From Anaerococcus urinomassiliensis (GTDB lineage Bacteria; Bacillota; Clostridia; Tissierellales; Peptoniphilaceae): a stretch of DNA of 64,000 bases. This document shows positions 1 through 7,640 of this stretch, one piece after another; positions within the stretch are counted from its first letter, which is position 1, and each line of letters begins with the position of its first letter. The position numbers were made by a program, and so were the translations under genes. The DNA lies in NCBI RefSeq assembly GCF_900128425.1, contig NZ_LT635782.1, positions 1,806,476 to 1,870,475 on the forward strand. Reading direction: 5' to 3'. The notes below the pieces were generated by a model, which was not told the DNA's origin, did not search any database, and was given only the letters and a program-made list of their open reading frames with translations.

Positions 1-394
1 ATTTTAGAGTCGAATCAGCCTCTCTTAACCTTTGATCATTTTCAATCTCGGTATAAAGTGCCCAAGTAATATTTTTGCTAAGAAGGTCTAGTTCGAATGG
101 ATTGGCAATCAGATAATCGATAATATAATCGACAAAAGATATATATCTTTCGATCGGATCTTCGCCTATACAAGAATTCTCAGCATTGATAATGATAGAG
201 CTTGCCAAATCTAAAACTAATTTCTCCTTAAGGTCGTTTTTATCCTTGTAATAAAGATAAAAAGTTCCAAGGCCAAAACCAGCCTCCTTCATAATGTCTC
301 TAACAGAAGTCTTCTCCAGACCCTTTCTTTGAAAAACTCTAATAGCCGCATCCATAATCAGTGCTTTCTTATCATTCGATTTGTAAATTACCAA
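1..394 (-). CDS. TetR/AcrR family transcriptional regulator (3' end outside window)
   Basis: The N-terminal helix-turn-helix of a TetR repressor is readable from a TTG start at 394, placed 5-6 nt after a strong AGGAGGG ribosome site. The first 50 residues hold the typical pattern: ALIMDAAIRVFQRKG, then TSVRDIMKEAGFGLGTFYLYY. The remainder, about 80 residues, is the start of the ligand-binding domain, and the gene runs off the left edge. Two copies of a palindrome lie just upstream, so self-repression is likely. The effector and target genes cannot be told from this fragment. The family call is firm because of the HTH; the start codon is inferred from the ribosome site. Confidence 0.85.
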   Translation of the reverse strand, partial: MVIYKSNDKKALIMDAAIRVFQRKGLEKTSVRDIMKEAGFGLGTFYLYYKDKNDLKEKLVLDLASSIIINAENSCIGEDPIERYISFVDYIIDYLIANPFELDLLSKNITWALYTEIENDQRLREADSTLK

Positions 395-415
395 TCCTAT
401 CCCTCCTTTTTTAAA

Positions 416-477
416 AATGAACAACGTTCATTTGTTGTTACAAAAGTATGATACCAGCATAATGAACAGTGTTCAAC
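416..477 (-). promoter_or_regulatory. Paired palindromic operators upstream of the TetR gene
   Basis: AATGAAC-AAC-GTTCATT at 416-432 is a perfect 7-bp inverted repeat with a 3-bp spacer. A near copy, AATGAAC-AGT-GTTCAAC, lies at 461-477. Their place directly before the TetR start fits autoregulatory operators of this family. Binding by this protein is inferred, not shown. Confidence 0.65.
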
Positions 478-533
478 TTTTTTAGAAAAATTTTTTTATC
501 TGCATTTAAACTTTGGAATTTTAATACTAGGAA

Positions 534-561
534 TAAAAAAAGAACCCCGGAGGGTTCGCTT
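534..561 (-). terminator. Rho-independent terminator after nrdB
   Basis: GAACCC (542-547), loop CGGA, GGGTTC (552-557). On the minus strand the stem is followed by a run of T (plus-strand A run 534-541). It sits 2 nt beyond the nrdB stop codon and closes the nrdA-antitoxin-toxin-nrdB transcription unit. Confidence 0.9.
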
Positions 562-562
562 T

Positions 563-1621
563 TTATAAGTCGTCTTCTATTACTGATGATTTGGAGTAAG
601 CAGATACTTTTGCTTCGAAGAAATCTGTTTTTACTTGGTTTGGATCTGAGTATTCATCTACCCATTTCATTGAACTTGGTATTTCGTTATATCCTTCATA
701 GATTGGACCAAATCCTAAGCCTTTTGCTCTTAGATTTCCTAGATATTTGATATAATCTTCAATCATCTTGCCATTTAGCCCAGCTATATTATCACCAATA
801 GCGTATTTGCCCCAAGCAATCTCTTCTTCTACACCTTCTTTGAGCATTTCTGTGTAATATTTGATGTGCTCTTCAGTAAATAAGTCTTCTCTTTCCTTTT
901 TAAGGTCGTTGATTAAGGACCTAAACAACCACAAGTGAGTATTTTCATCACGGTTGATATACCTTATCTCTTGAACAGTTCCTGGCATCTTGCCGTTACG
1001 TCCTAGGTTGTAGAAAAATGAGAAACCTGAATAGAAATATATACCTTCAAGGATGTAATTTGCAATTATAGCCTTCATAAAGTTAAACTCATCATCCCTT
1101 TCTAGGAAATGATTGTATTGGTCGCCTATATATTCATTTCTGTGAAGCAAGTGTTCGTCATCTTTCCACATATACAAGATCTTGCTACGCTCTTCTGGCG
1201 AACAGATTGTATCTAATATATATGAATATGATTGAGAGTGGATGGACTCTTGGTAGGTTTGAATTGATAGGCAAAGATTTATCTCATTTGCTGTGATATA
1301 GGTCTGTAGATTTGGTAAATTTGCTGTTTGTATAGAATCTAGATAGGTCAAAAATGAAATAATCCTATCAAAGGCAAATTTCTCATGTTCATCAAGATTG
1401 CGATAATCTTTAATATCTTGGTTTAAATTTATTTCCTCTGGAATCCAGAAATTGTTCATAGCTTGCCTGTACCAATCGCTAGTCCATGTATATTTAAGGT
1501 TATTAAAATCGTTTAGGTTTGTGGTATTACCTTGGATAATCTTTCTCTTAGAAAGATCAATATCCCCATCCTCATTAAAAATCCCACGCTTGCCAACTTC
1601 TCTTTTTTTACTTTCTTCCAT
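563..1621 (-). CDS. nrdB: Class Ia ribonucleoside-diphosphate reductase, beta (radical) subunit
   Basis: This subunit houses the di-iron/tyrosyl radical that starts reduction of ribonucleotides to deoxyribonucleotides in the alpha subunit. The 352-aa protein has the expected ligands: Asp95 in LDSIQ, Glu125 and His128 in QESIHSQSY with the radical tyrosine Tyr132, a later Glu in NYILEGIYFYSG, and the Glu/His pair in RDENTHLWLF. Length and motif order match the family. It starts only 11 bp after the yoeB-like toxin gene, leaving no room for its own promoter, so it must be read from the nrdA and/or toxin-antitoxin promoters. Presence of a tyrosyl-radical (oxygen-using) enzyme in a presumed anaerobe is not rare. 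Confidence 0.95.
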   Translation of the reverse strand: MEESKKREVGKRGIFNEDGDIDLSKRKIIQGNTTNLNDFNNLKYTWTSDWYRQAMNNFWIPEEINLNQDIKDYRNLDEHEKFAFDRIISFLTYLDSIQTANLPNLQTYITANEINLCLSIQTYQESIHSQSYSYILDTICSPEERSKILYMWKDDEHLLHRNEYIGDQYNHFLERDDEFNFMKAIIANYILEGIYFYSGFSFFYNLGRNGKMPGTVQEIRYINRDENTHLWLFRSLINDLKKEREDLFTEEHIKYYTEMLKEGVEEEIAWGKYAIGDNIAGLNGKMIEDYIKYLGNLRAKGLGFGPIYEGYNEIPSSMKWVDEYSDPNQVKTDFFEAKVSAYSKSSVIEDDL

Positions 1622-1632
1622 TGATTGCTCCT

Positions 1633-1893
1633 TTACATATAATGACCTTTACATGCTATAATTACTATTTTATCATCCAAAACTTTATAAACCATTCTGT
1701 GCTCTTGATTTATTCGCCTGCTCCAATAACCTGCATAATTTGACTTAAGTGGTTCTGGTTTCCCAATTCCTTCAAAAGGCGTTCTTATACTAACTTTTAT
1801 TAACTCATTTATCTTTTTAAATATTTTCTTATCCTGCTTTTGCCGTGCAAGGTAATCTTCCCATGCGGGCAAAACCCACTCAATACTTCTCAA
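1633..1893 (-). CDS. yoeB: Txe/YoeB family toxin (mRNA interferase)
   Basis: The 86-aa protein has the RelE-fold toxin pattern of Txe/YoeB: N-terminal EWVLPAWEDYL, central GIGKPEPLKSNYAGYWSRR with the catalytic Glu and Arg, and C-terminal ACKGHYM with the general acid His and the final Tyr. Family members cut mRNA in the ribosomal A site. The antitoxin gene ends 1 bp before its start, which means tight translational coupling. It lies between nrdA and nrdB, an unusual position. Family assignment is strong; activity is inferred from the conserved residues. Confidence 0.9.
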   Translation of the reverse strand: MRSIEWVLPAWEDYLARQKQDKKIFKKINELIKVSIRTPFEGIGKPEPLKSNYAGYWSRRINQEHRMVYKVLDDKIVIIACKGHYM

Positions 1894-1894
1894 A

Positions 1895-2155
1895 TCACTC
1901 CTCGATTAGTTCATGATTTACAATCTCAATCCTTCCATTCTCATAATCATCTATTAATTGTTCAAGTTTTTCCAGATTTTTTGGACTATAAAATGAATCC
2001 GCTTCTAATTCAAAGGGTATCCTATTTTCTCTTACAATTTTCTTTAAATATATGTTAATTGCTGATGACAGGGAAATACCTATATCAGAACATACTCTTT
2101 CTGCATCTTTTTTTGTATCTGAATCTATACGTACATTTATTTGTGATTGTGCCAT
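1895..2155 (-). CDS. RelB/DinJ family antitoxin
   Basis: An 86-aa protein beginning MAQSQINVRIDSDTKKDAE, the ribbon-helix-helix signature of RelB/DinJ antitoxins, with an acidic C-terminus for toxin wrapping. A longer reading starts at 2191, but the start at 2155 is preferred: it has AGGAGG 7 nt upstream and leaves the promoter and operator outside the gene. DinJ-type antitoxins are best known with YafQ, so pairing with a YoeB/Txe toxin makes this a mixed-type module. The antitoxin, alone or with toxin, should repress the palindromic promoter just upstream. Confidence 0.88.
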   Translation of the reverse strand: MAQSQINVRIDSDTKKDAERVCSDIGISLSSAINIYLKKIVRENRIPFELEADSFYSPKNLEKLEQLIDDYENGRIEIVNHELIEE

Positions 2156-2182
2156 CAAGAAACCTCCTATCACTATACATTT

Positions 2183-2210
2183 ACTATACATTGTATAAGG
2201 AGATTATCAA
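2183..2210 (-). promoter_or_regulatory. Toxin-antitoxin promoter with palindromic operator
   Basis: Minus-strand -35 TTGATA (2205-2210), 16-bp spacer, -10 TATAGT (2183-2188). The 13-bp perfect palindrome TATACA-T-TGTATA (2185-2197) overlaps the -10, and a half-copy ACTATACAT follows at 2172-2180. This is the expected layout for autorepression by an RHH antitoxin. Because nrdB has no promoter of its own, this promoter probably also feeds nrdB. Confidence 0.7.
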
Positions 2211-2222
2211 AGGATATAATCC

Positions 2223-4751
2223 CTAACTTGCACAAGAATCACAATCTTCTACTTCTAGGCTCTTGCCTCTTACATAGTAGATTGATTTTACTCCTGATTC
2301 CCATGCTTTGATGTAGACATTTAGGATTTGTCTCATGGTGTATTCTGTTGTGATGTAGATATTGATTGATTGGGCTTGGTCTATGTGTCGTTGTCTTACT
2401 CCTGCCATCTCCATTGAGATGTTTTGGTCGATGTCGTGGGCGTTTTCGTAAAGCCAGAAGGTTTTGGTTGTTAGTCCTGGTGCTACCCTTGGTACTATAG
2501 CGCCCTTTTTTTCTTCTAGGAAGTAGCGGCTCATGATTGGGTCAACTCCTGCCGATGTGCCGGATATGATTGATGTTGATCCTGTTGGAGCTATGGCCAT
2601 TAGGTAGCCATTTCTTAGGCCGTTTTTGGCAACTTCTGCTTTTAGTTCTTCCCATCTTTGGCTCTTATAATCTCTAAGTTTGAAGTAGTCACCATTTTGC
2701 CAGTCAGATCCTTCAAATTCTTTGTAGGATCCTTTTTCTTTGGCTATTTCCATGGATTCTTTGATAGCATAGTAGTTGATATCTTCGTAGACCCTATCAA
2801 CAAATTCTCCGTGAGCTTCTTTGTTTGACCATTTGATGTCATTTTTTACTAGCATATGGTGGTAGCCACTCGTGCCAAGGCCAATGGCACGGTATTTTTT
2901 GTTGGTTACTTCTGCATATGGTGTTGGATAGTAGTTTAGATCTATTACGTTATCTAGGGCACGGACTACTGTTCTTACTGTTTCTTCAAGTTCTGCTTGA
3001 TCATTTACATCTAACGTACCTAGGGTTAGGCTTGCTAGGTTACATTCAACAAAGTCTCCTGGTTTTGTTTTATTTACTATGATTGTATCGCCATTTTCAT
3101 CTACTATTTCTGTTGAAACTGTCTCTGATGGGCTCATATTTTGGGCGATTTCGGTACATAGGTTTGATGAATAAATCATGCCCTTGTGTTTGTTAGGGTT
3201 CATCTTATTTACTGCATCTCTATTAAAGACAAATGGTGTACCTGTTTCTGTCCATGATTTGATTAGTAATCTTACCATTTCTTTTACAGGCATGGTACGG
3301 CGAGATATTTTCTTGTCGTCTACAAGTTTTAGGTAGAATTCTTTCCACTCATCTCCATAGGTATCTTCTAGGGCCTTGCCGTATTTTTTGTCCACTTCGT
3401 GTGGATCAAACATATGCCAGGTTGCGTTTATATCATCCCTGCAAAGTTCCCAGAAATAATCTGGAACGCAAACACCTGGGAAGATGTCGTGGGCTTTCAT
3501 GCGGTCATCCCCGTTATTGGTCTTTAGGGCCAAGAATTCTGGTATATCCTTATGCCAGATATCTAGATAGCAGGCAACTGCACCTTGGCGCACTCCTAGT
3601 TGGTCTACAGCAACTGCTGTGTCATTAGCAAGTCTTATCCAACGGATAACTCCACCTGCAACTCCCTCAAAACCACGGATATCGGATCCGTTGGCGCGAA
3701 CCTTACCGAAATAAAGTCCCATACCTCCACCGTGTTTGGAAACTTCGGCAAAGTTTGTTATAGAACGGTAGATTCCCTTTAGCGTATCTGGAACTGTGTC
3801 TATAAAGCAAGAGGAAAGTTGATTAAATGGCTTTCTAGCATTGGTCATTGTTGGTGTTGCCATAGTTGCTTTTAGGCTTGAAAGTATATCATAAAGTCTT
3901 TTGGCAAAGGCCACTCTGTCTTTTTCTGGAATAGCAAGGTGCATGGCAATACCCATAAACATTTCTTGAACACTTTCTATGATATCACCAGTGAAAGTCT
4001 TAATAAGGTATCTTTTCCTCACTAAGTCTAGACCAGAGAATGTAAATAATTTGTCGCGGTCCTTGTTAAGGCAGCTTTCAAGCTCATCAAGGTCGTCAGA
4101 GCTGTAGTTTTCTAAGATATATTCTCCATAAAGACCTGCTTGTGTAAGGTATTCAATTTTTGATTTGAAGTCATAGATATCAAATCTTTCTTCGTTTCTT
4201 TCGATTTCTAGGTCGATTTCATACATTAAGAACCTAGCTGCTATGATTTCCCAATCTGGACCTTCCTTGCTTGTAAGCTCACTTGCAGCGCGGATTAAGG
4301 CTTTTAGGTAGTCCATATCTGTCATATTTGGCTTGGTGAAAGATTCAAATTTTAAATATAAAGATTCAATTGGATATCTTTGGTTGTCAAACTCTTCTTG
4401 GATATCTTCAAGTATTCTTAGTACTTCTTTATCAGTAATAAAGTTTTCAAAATCAGTAATAACCTTACGATCCATATTGTGTTTGGCTCTGTATAGGATG
4501 TAAGATTTTACTTCTCTGTAATAATTTTCATCAATAAGAGTTAGCTCGACTAAATCTTGTACTTCTTCTACTGTAACTGTGTGGTCTTTGGGATATTTTT
4601 CCTTGATGGTTGCTACAATTTTTTCTGACATATATTTTAACTTTTCGTCAGTAACCATAGAGTCAACAGAAGCAAAAGATTTTTTTATAGCTATCTCGAT
4701 TTTTTCTTGTTCGAATGGAACATAGGTCCCATCTCTTTTAATTATTTCCAT
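2223..4751 (-). CDS. nrdA: Class Ia ribonucleoside-diphosphate reductase, alpha (catalytic) subunit
   Basis: An 842-aa catalytic subunit. An ATP-cone (about residues 1-95, MEIIKRDGTYVPFEQEKIE) carries the overall activity site. The redox cysteines are seen in LSSCFID and ECNLASL, the catalytic triad in SSNLCTEI, the radical-transfer tyrosine pair in VKSIYYVRG, and the C-terminal re-reducing cysteines in CDSCAS. It reduces NDPs to dNDPs with NrdB, using thioredoxin (trxA lies at 39.7 kb). The start has GAGGAG upstream. The operon is nrdA, antitoxin, toxin, nrdB. An NrdR box lies between promoter and start codon. Confidence 0.96.
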   Translation of the reverse strand: MEIIKRDGTYVPFEQEKIEIAIKKSFASVDSMVTDEKLKYMSEKIVATIKEKYPKDHTVTVEEVQDLVELTLIDENYYREVKSYILYRAKHNMDRKVITDFENFITDKEVLRILEDIQEEFDNQRYPIESLYLKFESFTKPNMTDMDYLKALIRAASELTSKEGPDWEIIAARFLMYEIDLEIERNEERFDIYDFKSKIEYLTQAGLYGEYILENYSSDDLDELESCLNKDRDKLFTFSGLDLVRKRYLIKTFTGDIIESVQEMFMGIAMHLAIPEKDRVAFAKRLYDILSSLKATMATPTMTNARKPFNQLSSCFIDTVPDTLKGIYRSITNFAEVSKHGGGMGLYFGKVRANGSDIRGFEGVAGGVIRWIRLANDTAVAVDQLGVRQGAVACYLDIWHKDIPEFLALKTNNGDDRMKAHDIFPGVCVPDYFWELCRDDINATWHMFDPHEVDKKYGKALEDTYGDEWKEFYLKLVDDKKISRRTMPVKEMVRLLIKSWTETGTPFVFNRDAVNKMNPNKHKGMIYSSNLCTEIAQNMSPSETVSTEIVDENGDTIIVNKTKPGDFVECNLASLTLGTLDVNDQAELEETVRTVVRALDNVIDLNYYPTPYAEVTNKKYRAIGLGTSGYHHMLVKNDIKWSNKEAHGEFVDRVYEDINYYAIKESMEIAKEKGSYKEFEGSDWQNGDYFKLRDYKSQRWEELKAEVAKNGLRNGYLMAIAPTGSTSIISGTSAGVDPIMSRYFLEEKKGAIVPRVAPGLTTKTFWLYENAHDIDQNISMEMAGVRQRHIDQAQSINIYITTEYTMRQILNVYIKAWESGVKSIYYVRGKSLEVEDCDSCAS

Positions 4752-4783
4752 TATTACTCCTCAATTTTAACAAAGAAAAATAA

Positions 4784-4850
4784 ACACTAGATATAGTGTT
4801 TATTTCTAGGTTTCTTATTAAATTATACCACATATAGTATGCTTTTGAAA
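4784..4850 (-). promoter_or_regulatory. nrdA promoter with NrdR box
   Basis: The 16-bp palindrome ACACTAGATATAGTGT (4784-4799) matches the NrdR box consensus closely. Upstream on the minus strand is an extended -10 (TGG-TATAAT, 4822-4827 plus 3 nt), 17 bp from a weak -35 TTTCAA (4845-4850). A second, poor box-like palindrome (CATATAGTATG) lies at 4831-4841, between -35 and -10. NrdR is a repressor responding to (d)ATP; the nrdR gene is not in this window. Confidence 0.8.
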
Positions 4851-4916
4851 ATTTGGTACAAAGTCTTGTTTTCAATCTTTGGCATATTTTTAGGTTTTTG
4901 TCAGTTGTATTTTATA

Positions 4917-5399
4917 TTAATTTGTGACTATTTCTAAATCTTTTTCATTAAAATATAAACTAACATTTTCCCTTACTACGACAGTATCTGAAAGTATATC
5001 CGTAAGAGATTGTTTCATAGGAGCAAAACCTACTATCAAATACAAAAACATAAATTTGTTTTGGATGTATCTTCCAAATGTTTCACGTGAAACAATTTGT
5101 AGGAAGTCTAAATCGCTTCCATCTAAACTAACGACACGTATATTGGTAATCATCTTGCCAAGTGTTTGCCCCTTATTAAAATATGTGGTGAGGGTAAAAT
5201 AAGCCAGAGTAATAATCCAATACACTAAGACCTCTACTTGTAAATTAAAAGCAAGTTCAATATTAACAAAACTTATAATGATTCTTTTCAAACCATAAAC
5301 AACTAGCATATCAATTGCAAAGGCTACTAATCTTATGAAAAAACCTGCATAAGCAAAACTAGGAAGGTCCTTATAATCTCTTAGCTTAAGTTCACTCAT
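4917..5399 (-). CDS. RDD family membrane protein
   Basis: A roughly 160-aa protein with the RDD-domain pattern: an N-terminal Arg in the first membrane helix (FAYAGFFIRLVAFAIDMLVV), a second hydrophobic stretch near 70-90 (VLVYWIITLAYFTLTTYF), and the conserved GQTLGKMITNIRVVSLDG. Start 5399 is chosen over 5438 because GGGGG precedes it and it overlaps the sppA end by only a few bases. It is the third gene of the dlgD-like/sppA/RDD operon. RDD proteins are poorly defined; some are ion or osmolyte transporters. A perfect parS site lies inside the gene. Confidence 0.8.
   Translation of the reverse strand: MSELKLRDYKDLPSFAYAGFFIRLVAFAIDMLVVYGLKRIIISFVNIELAFNLQVEVLVYWIITLAYFTLTTYFNKGQTLGKMITNIRVVSLDGSDLDFLQIVSRETFGRYIQNKFMFLYLIVGFAPMKQSLTDILSDTVVVRENVSLYFNEKDLEIVTN
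5079..5094. promoter_or_regulatory. parS site (perfect)
   Basis: TGTTTCACGTGAAACA matches the 16-bp parS consensus bound by ParB/Spo0J exactly. It lies inside the RDD gene, about 53 kb from the dnaA start, the most distant of five in the window. Confidence 0.9.
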
Positions 5400-6378
5400 A
5401 ATAACCCCCGTATAGATACAACGGTTTTTTACTTTCACTATTCATTAACTCTTGTAAAATTTGAAGTTCTGACTTCGGCTTGTCTGTAAAAGACTTAAAA
5501 CCAGGGAAATATTTACTAAAATTTGAAAATACATCTGATTTTTCAACTAGCATTGGATCTGATAAGTTGTATTCTTTTGCCATATCCTTATAAGCATCGT
5601 CCAGGTCTCCAATTTTATCAACCAATCCATTTTCTAAAGCCTGACTTCCATCATATACCCTACCATCAGCTAGCTTTCTAACATCAGCTTCTGACATATC
5701 TCTACCATCTGCTACGACTTTGACAAAACGAGAAAAGGCAGAGTCAACTAAGTTTTGTAAGTATTCTTTTTCTTCCTTATCAAGTGCCTTGCCAGGAGAG
5801 CCTGCATCTTTCATTTTGCCAGTTGTGATATTTTGTTCCTTAATGCCATATTTTTCAAATAAGCCTTCTAGAGAATATGACTGCATTATAACTCCAATTG
5901 AACCAGTAAAGGTCTCGTTAGATGCGAAAATCTTGTCACAAGGAGCTGAGATATAGTATCCACCACTTGCTGCAAGTTCTTGCATTACAGAATAGACTGG
6001 TTTATTTTCTTCTTGGAGTTTTTTAATCTCTTTGTAGATCTTCTCGCTTGCATAAACAGATCCACCTGGAGAATTTATGTGCATAATAACCCCTGCTACA
6101 TTTGGATCCTTGCGAGCATCTTCTAGCAAGTCAACAATAGTATCGTTATTGGCGTCATTGGCGATTACTCCGTCAACATTTATTACAGAAATTTTCTGGA
6201 GAGGATTTGAGCCATATATTTCTTCTTCATCCATCTGATAAAATTTATCAAAGGCTTCTTTTCTAATTTTGTTCTCATCTATTTTTGCTTCCTTTCCCTC
6301 AGTAAATAGGGAAACTAGTAAAACTAATAGGGCTAATCCTGCTGCTAGCCATCTTTTTTTGTTGTTATTTTTCTCCAT
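5392..6378 (-). CDS. sppA: Signal peptide peptidase SppA, short form
   Basis: A 328-aa membrane-anchored serine protease that degrades signal peptides left after secretion. A Lys/Arg-rich start is followed by a hydrophobic anchor (about residues 9-26, LAAGLALLVLLVSLF). The S49 peptidase core has SPGGSVYASEKIYKEI and the nucleophile region QELAASGGYYISAP, with the general-base Lys expected further along near GSPGKALDKEE. The length fits the short bacterial form. It overlaps the upstream dehydrogenase by 14 bp and the downstream RDD gene by 8 bp, so the three are translated as a unit. Confidence 0.92.
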   Translation of the reverse strand: MEKNNNKKRWLAAGLALLVLLVSLFTEGKEAKIDENKIRKEAFDKFYQMDEEEIYGSNPLQKISVINVDGVIANDANNDTIVDLLEDARKDPNVAGVIMHINSPGGSVYASEKIYKEIKKLQEENKPVYSVMQELAASGGYYISAPCDKIFASNETFTGSIGVIMQSYSLEGLFEKYGIKEQNITTGKMKDAGSPGKALDKEEKEYLQNLVDSAFSRFVKVVADGRDMSEADVRKLADGRVYDGSQALENGLVDKIGDLDDAYKDMAKEYNLSDPMLVEKSDVFSNFSKYFPGFKSFTDKPKSELQILQELMNSESKKPLYLYGGYYE

Positions 6379-7351
6379 AAATATAATCCTTTAACTTTTT
6401 CACATATTCTTCATCGACTTCTATGCCCTTTTCTAAGGACTCTTTTCTCTTTATTATCATTCTTTCTCCCGGATAAGAAGTGCTGTCAGATCCTTTCTTG
6501 ATGTAGGCTATAGTATCACTCATTTTTTTCTCAAAATCATCGGTAAAATTATTCGGGTCTATGGCAATAAAAACTTGACTTATGCCTATACACATCCCCT
6601 TGTCCAACTTATTGACATCGTAAGTAGTATTGCCATCAGCAAGCATTGCAGCTAGCATATCGAGTGCTATGGCAAGTCCCGACCCCTTCCAATATCCCAT
6701 TGGATAGGCAAGGCCTCCATTAATAATATCCTTAGGATTTTTACTTTCATTGCCATCCTTATCTAGGCCACCAATATAGGCTAGTTCTTCTCCTGCTGAT
6801 GCAGTTACTTGGAGTTTGCCAAAAGAATACTGGCTCATAGCCATATCCAAAACAAAGTCATTATCTGGCAGTGCAATAGATAGAGGATTGTTACCAATAT
6901 TAACCTTATCTGATCCCCAAGCTGGCATATTGGAGTCAGTGTTTGACCAAGCTATGCCTATGAGATTTTCCTTGCTAATATTCATAGTGTATGTAGACGC
7001 CCTTTGCCAGTGGGTAGTATTTCTTAGGCTGACTAGTCCAAGGCCATATTCTTTTGCCAAGCTTTTTGCCCTATTTGATGCAAAAATAGCATTTTTTACT
7101 CCTATGCCAAAGTTACCGTCGTATTGTTCAACCATTGCCATAGACTTTATAAGAGTTGGCTCAGCCTTTATGTCTATTGTCCCATCCTCAACAAGTTCTA
7201 TGAATTTACCTACTCTATTTAGTCCATGAGAATAAACACCGTCTCTTGATGATTCTGTGTGAACTTGGGCCAAAAGTTCAGCATCCTCTTCGGACAAGCC
7301 AGCCTTTAGGAGAGCATCTTTAATTAGCTTTTTTAACTCATCAAATTTCAT
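6365..7351 (-). CDS. Malate/L-lactate dehydrogenase-fold oxidoreductase, DlgD-like
   Basis: A 328-aa member of the Ldh2/MdhII family of NAD(P)H-dependent 2-ketoacid reductases. Key segments are ESSRDGVYSHGLNR with the catalytic His, RNTTHWQRASTY, GNNPLSIALP and GLAYPMGYWKGSGLAIALDMLA. The run of motifs most resembles 2,3-diketo-L-gulonate reductase (DlgD/YiaK), but no sugar-acid genes are nearby, so the substrate is open. First gene of an operon with sppA and the RDD protein. Confidence 0.82.
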   Translation of the reverse strand: MKFDELKKLIKDALLKAGLSEEDAELLAQVHTESSRDGVYSHGLNRVGKFIELVEDGTIDIKAEPTLIKSMAMVEQYDGNFGIGVKNAIFASNRAKSLAKEYGLGLVSLRNTTHWQRASTYTMNISKENLIGIAWSNTDSNMPAWGSDKVNIGNNPLSIALPDNDFVLDMAMSQYSFGKLQVTASAGEELAYIGGLDKDGNESKNPKDIINGGLAYPMGYWKGSGLAIALDMLAAMLADGNTTYDVNKLDKGMCIGISQVFIAIDPNNFTDDFEKKMSDTIAYIKKGSDSTSYPGERMIIKRKESLEKGIEVDEEYVKKLKDYIYGEK

Positions 7352-7368
7352 ATAAACTCCTTTACAAA

Positions 7369-7397
7369 AGTATATTATATTTAAATGTTTTTATCAA
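7369..7397 (-). promoter_or_regulatory. Promoter of the DlgD-like/sppA/RDD operon
   Basis: Minus strand: -35 TTGATA (7392-7397), 17-bp spacer, -10 TATACT (7369-7374), 17 bp before the start codon at 7351. Both hexamers are close to the sigma-A consensus. Confidence 0.65.
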
Positions 7398-7591
7398 TAT
7401 GAAATTACCATTGCCACATTTTTTTTGATAAGTATAATATTAGTGCATGACAATTATCGTTAACACTAGAAATAATTGGAATGTATAGGTCCTGTGGGCC
7501 TATTTACATAAACTATCATTTTTATTATCCTTTTGTATGCCTAGATGGCTAATTTATCATGTTCAATCTATAAAATAAAAATGATCTTATA
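7398..7591. other. Gene-free stretch with inverted repeats
   Basis: No gene is seen between the DlgD-like promoter and the hgdB terminator. It holds a perfect 12-bp inverted repeat, ATCATTTTTATT (7515-7526) and AATAAAAATGAT (7574-7585), 47 bp apart, and a small hairpin at 7485-7503 (ATAGG-TCC-TGT-GGG-CCTAT). These could belong to a small structured RNA or a decayed element; I cannot assign it. Confidence 0.4.
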
Positions 7592-7628
7592 TACAAAAAC
7601 TGACCCAGAGATTTTCTTGGGCCAGTTT
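7592..7628 (-). terminator. Terminator of the hydroxyglutarate operon
   Basis: Stem ACTG-A-CCCA (7599-7607) with TGGG-C-CAGT (7618-7626), one internal mismatch, flanked on the minus strand by a T run. It lies 13 bp beyond the hgdB stop. Confidence 0.85.
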
Positions 7629-7640
7629 TTTATTGTTTAT

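Noticed and set aside
469..750. Plus-strand 93-codon frame overlapping the nrdB end
   Set aside because: Hydrophobic low-complexity reverse complement of nrdB and its terminator, without a ribosome site.
4831..4841. Second NrdR box upstream of nrdA
   Set aside because: Only a weak palindrome; NrdR boxes usually pair at about 31 bp and this one is about 44 bp away, so it is mentioned but not called.
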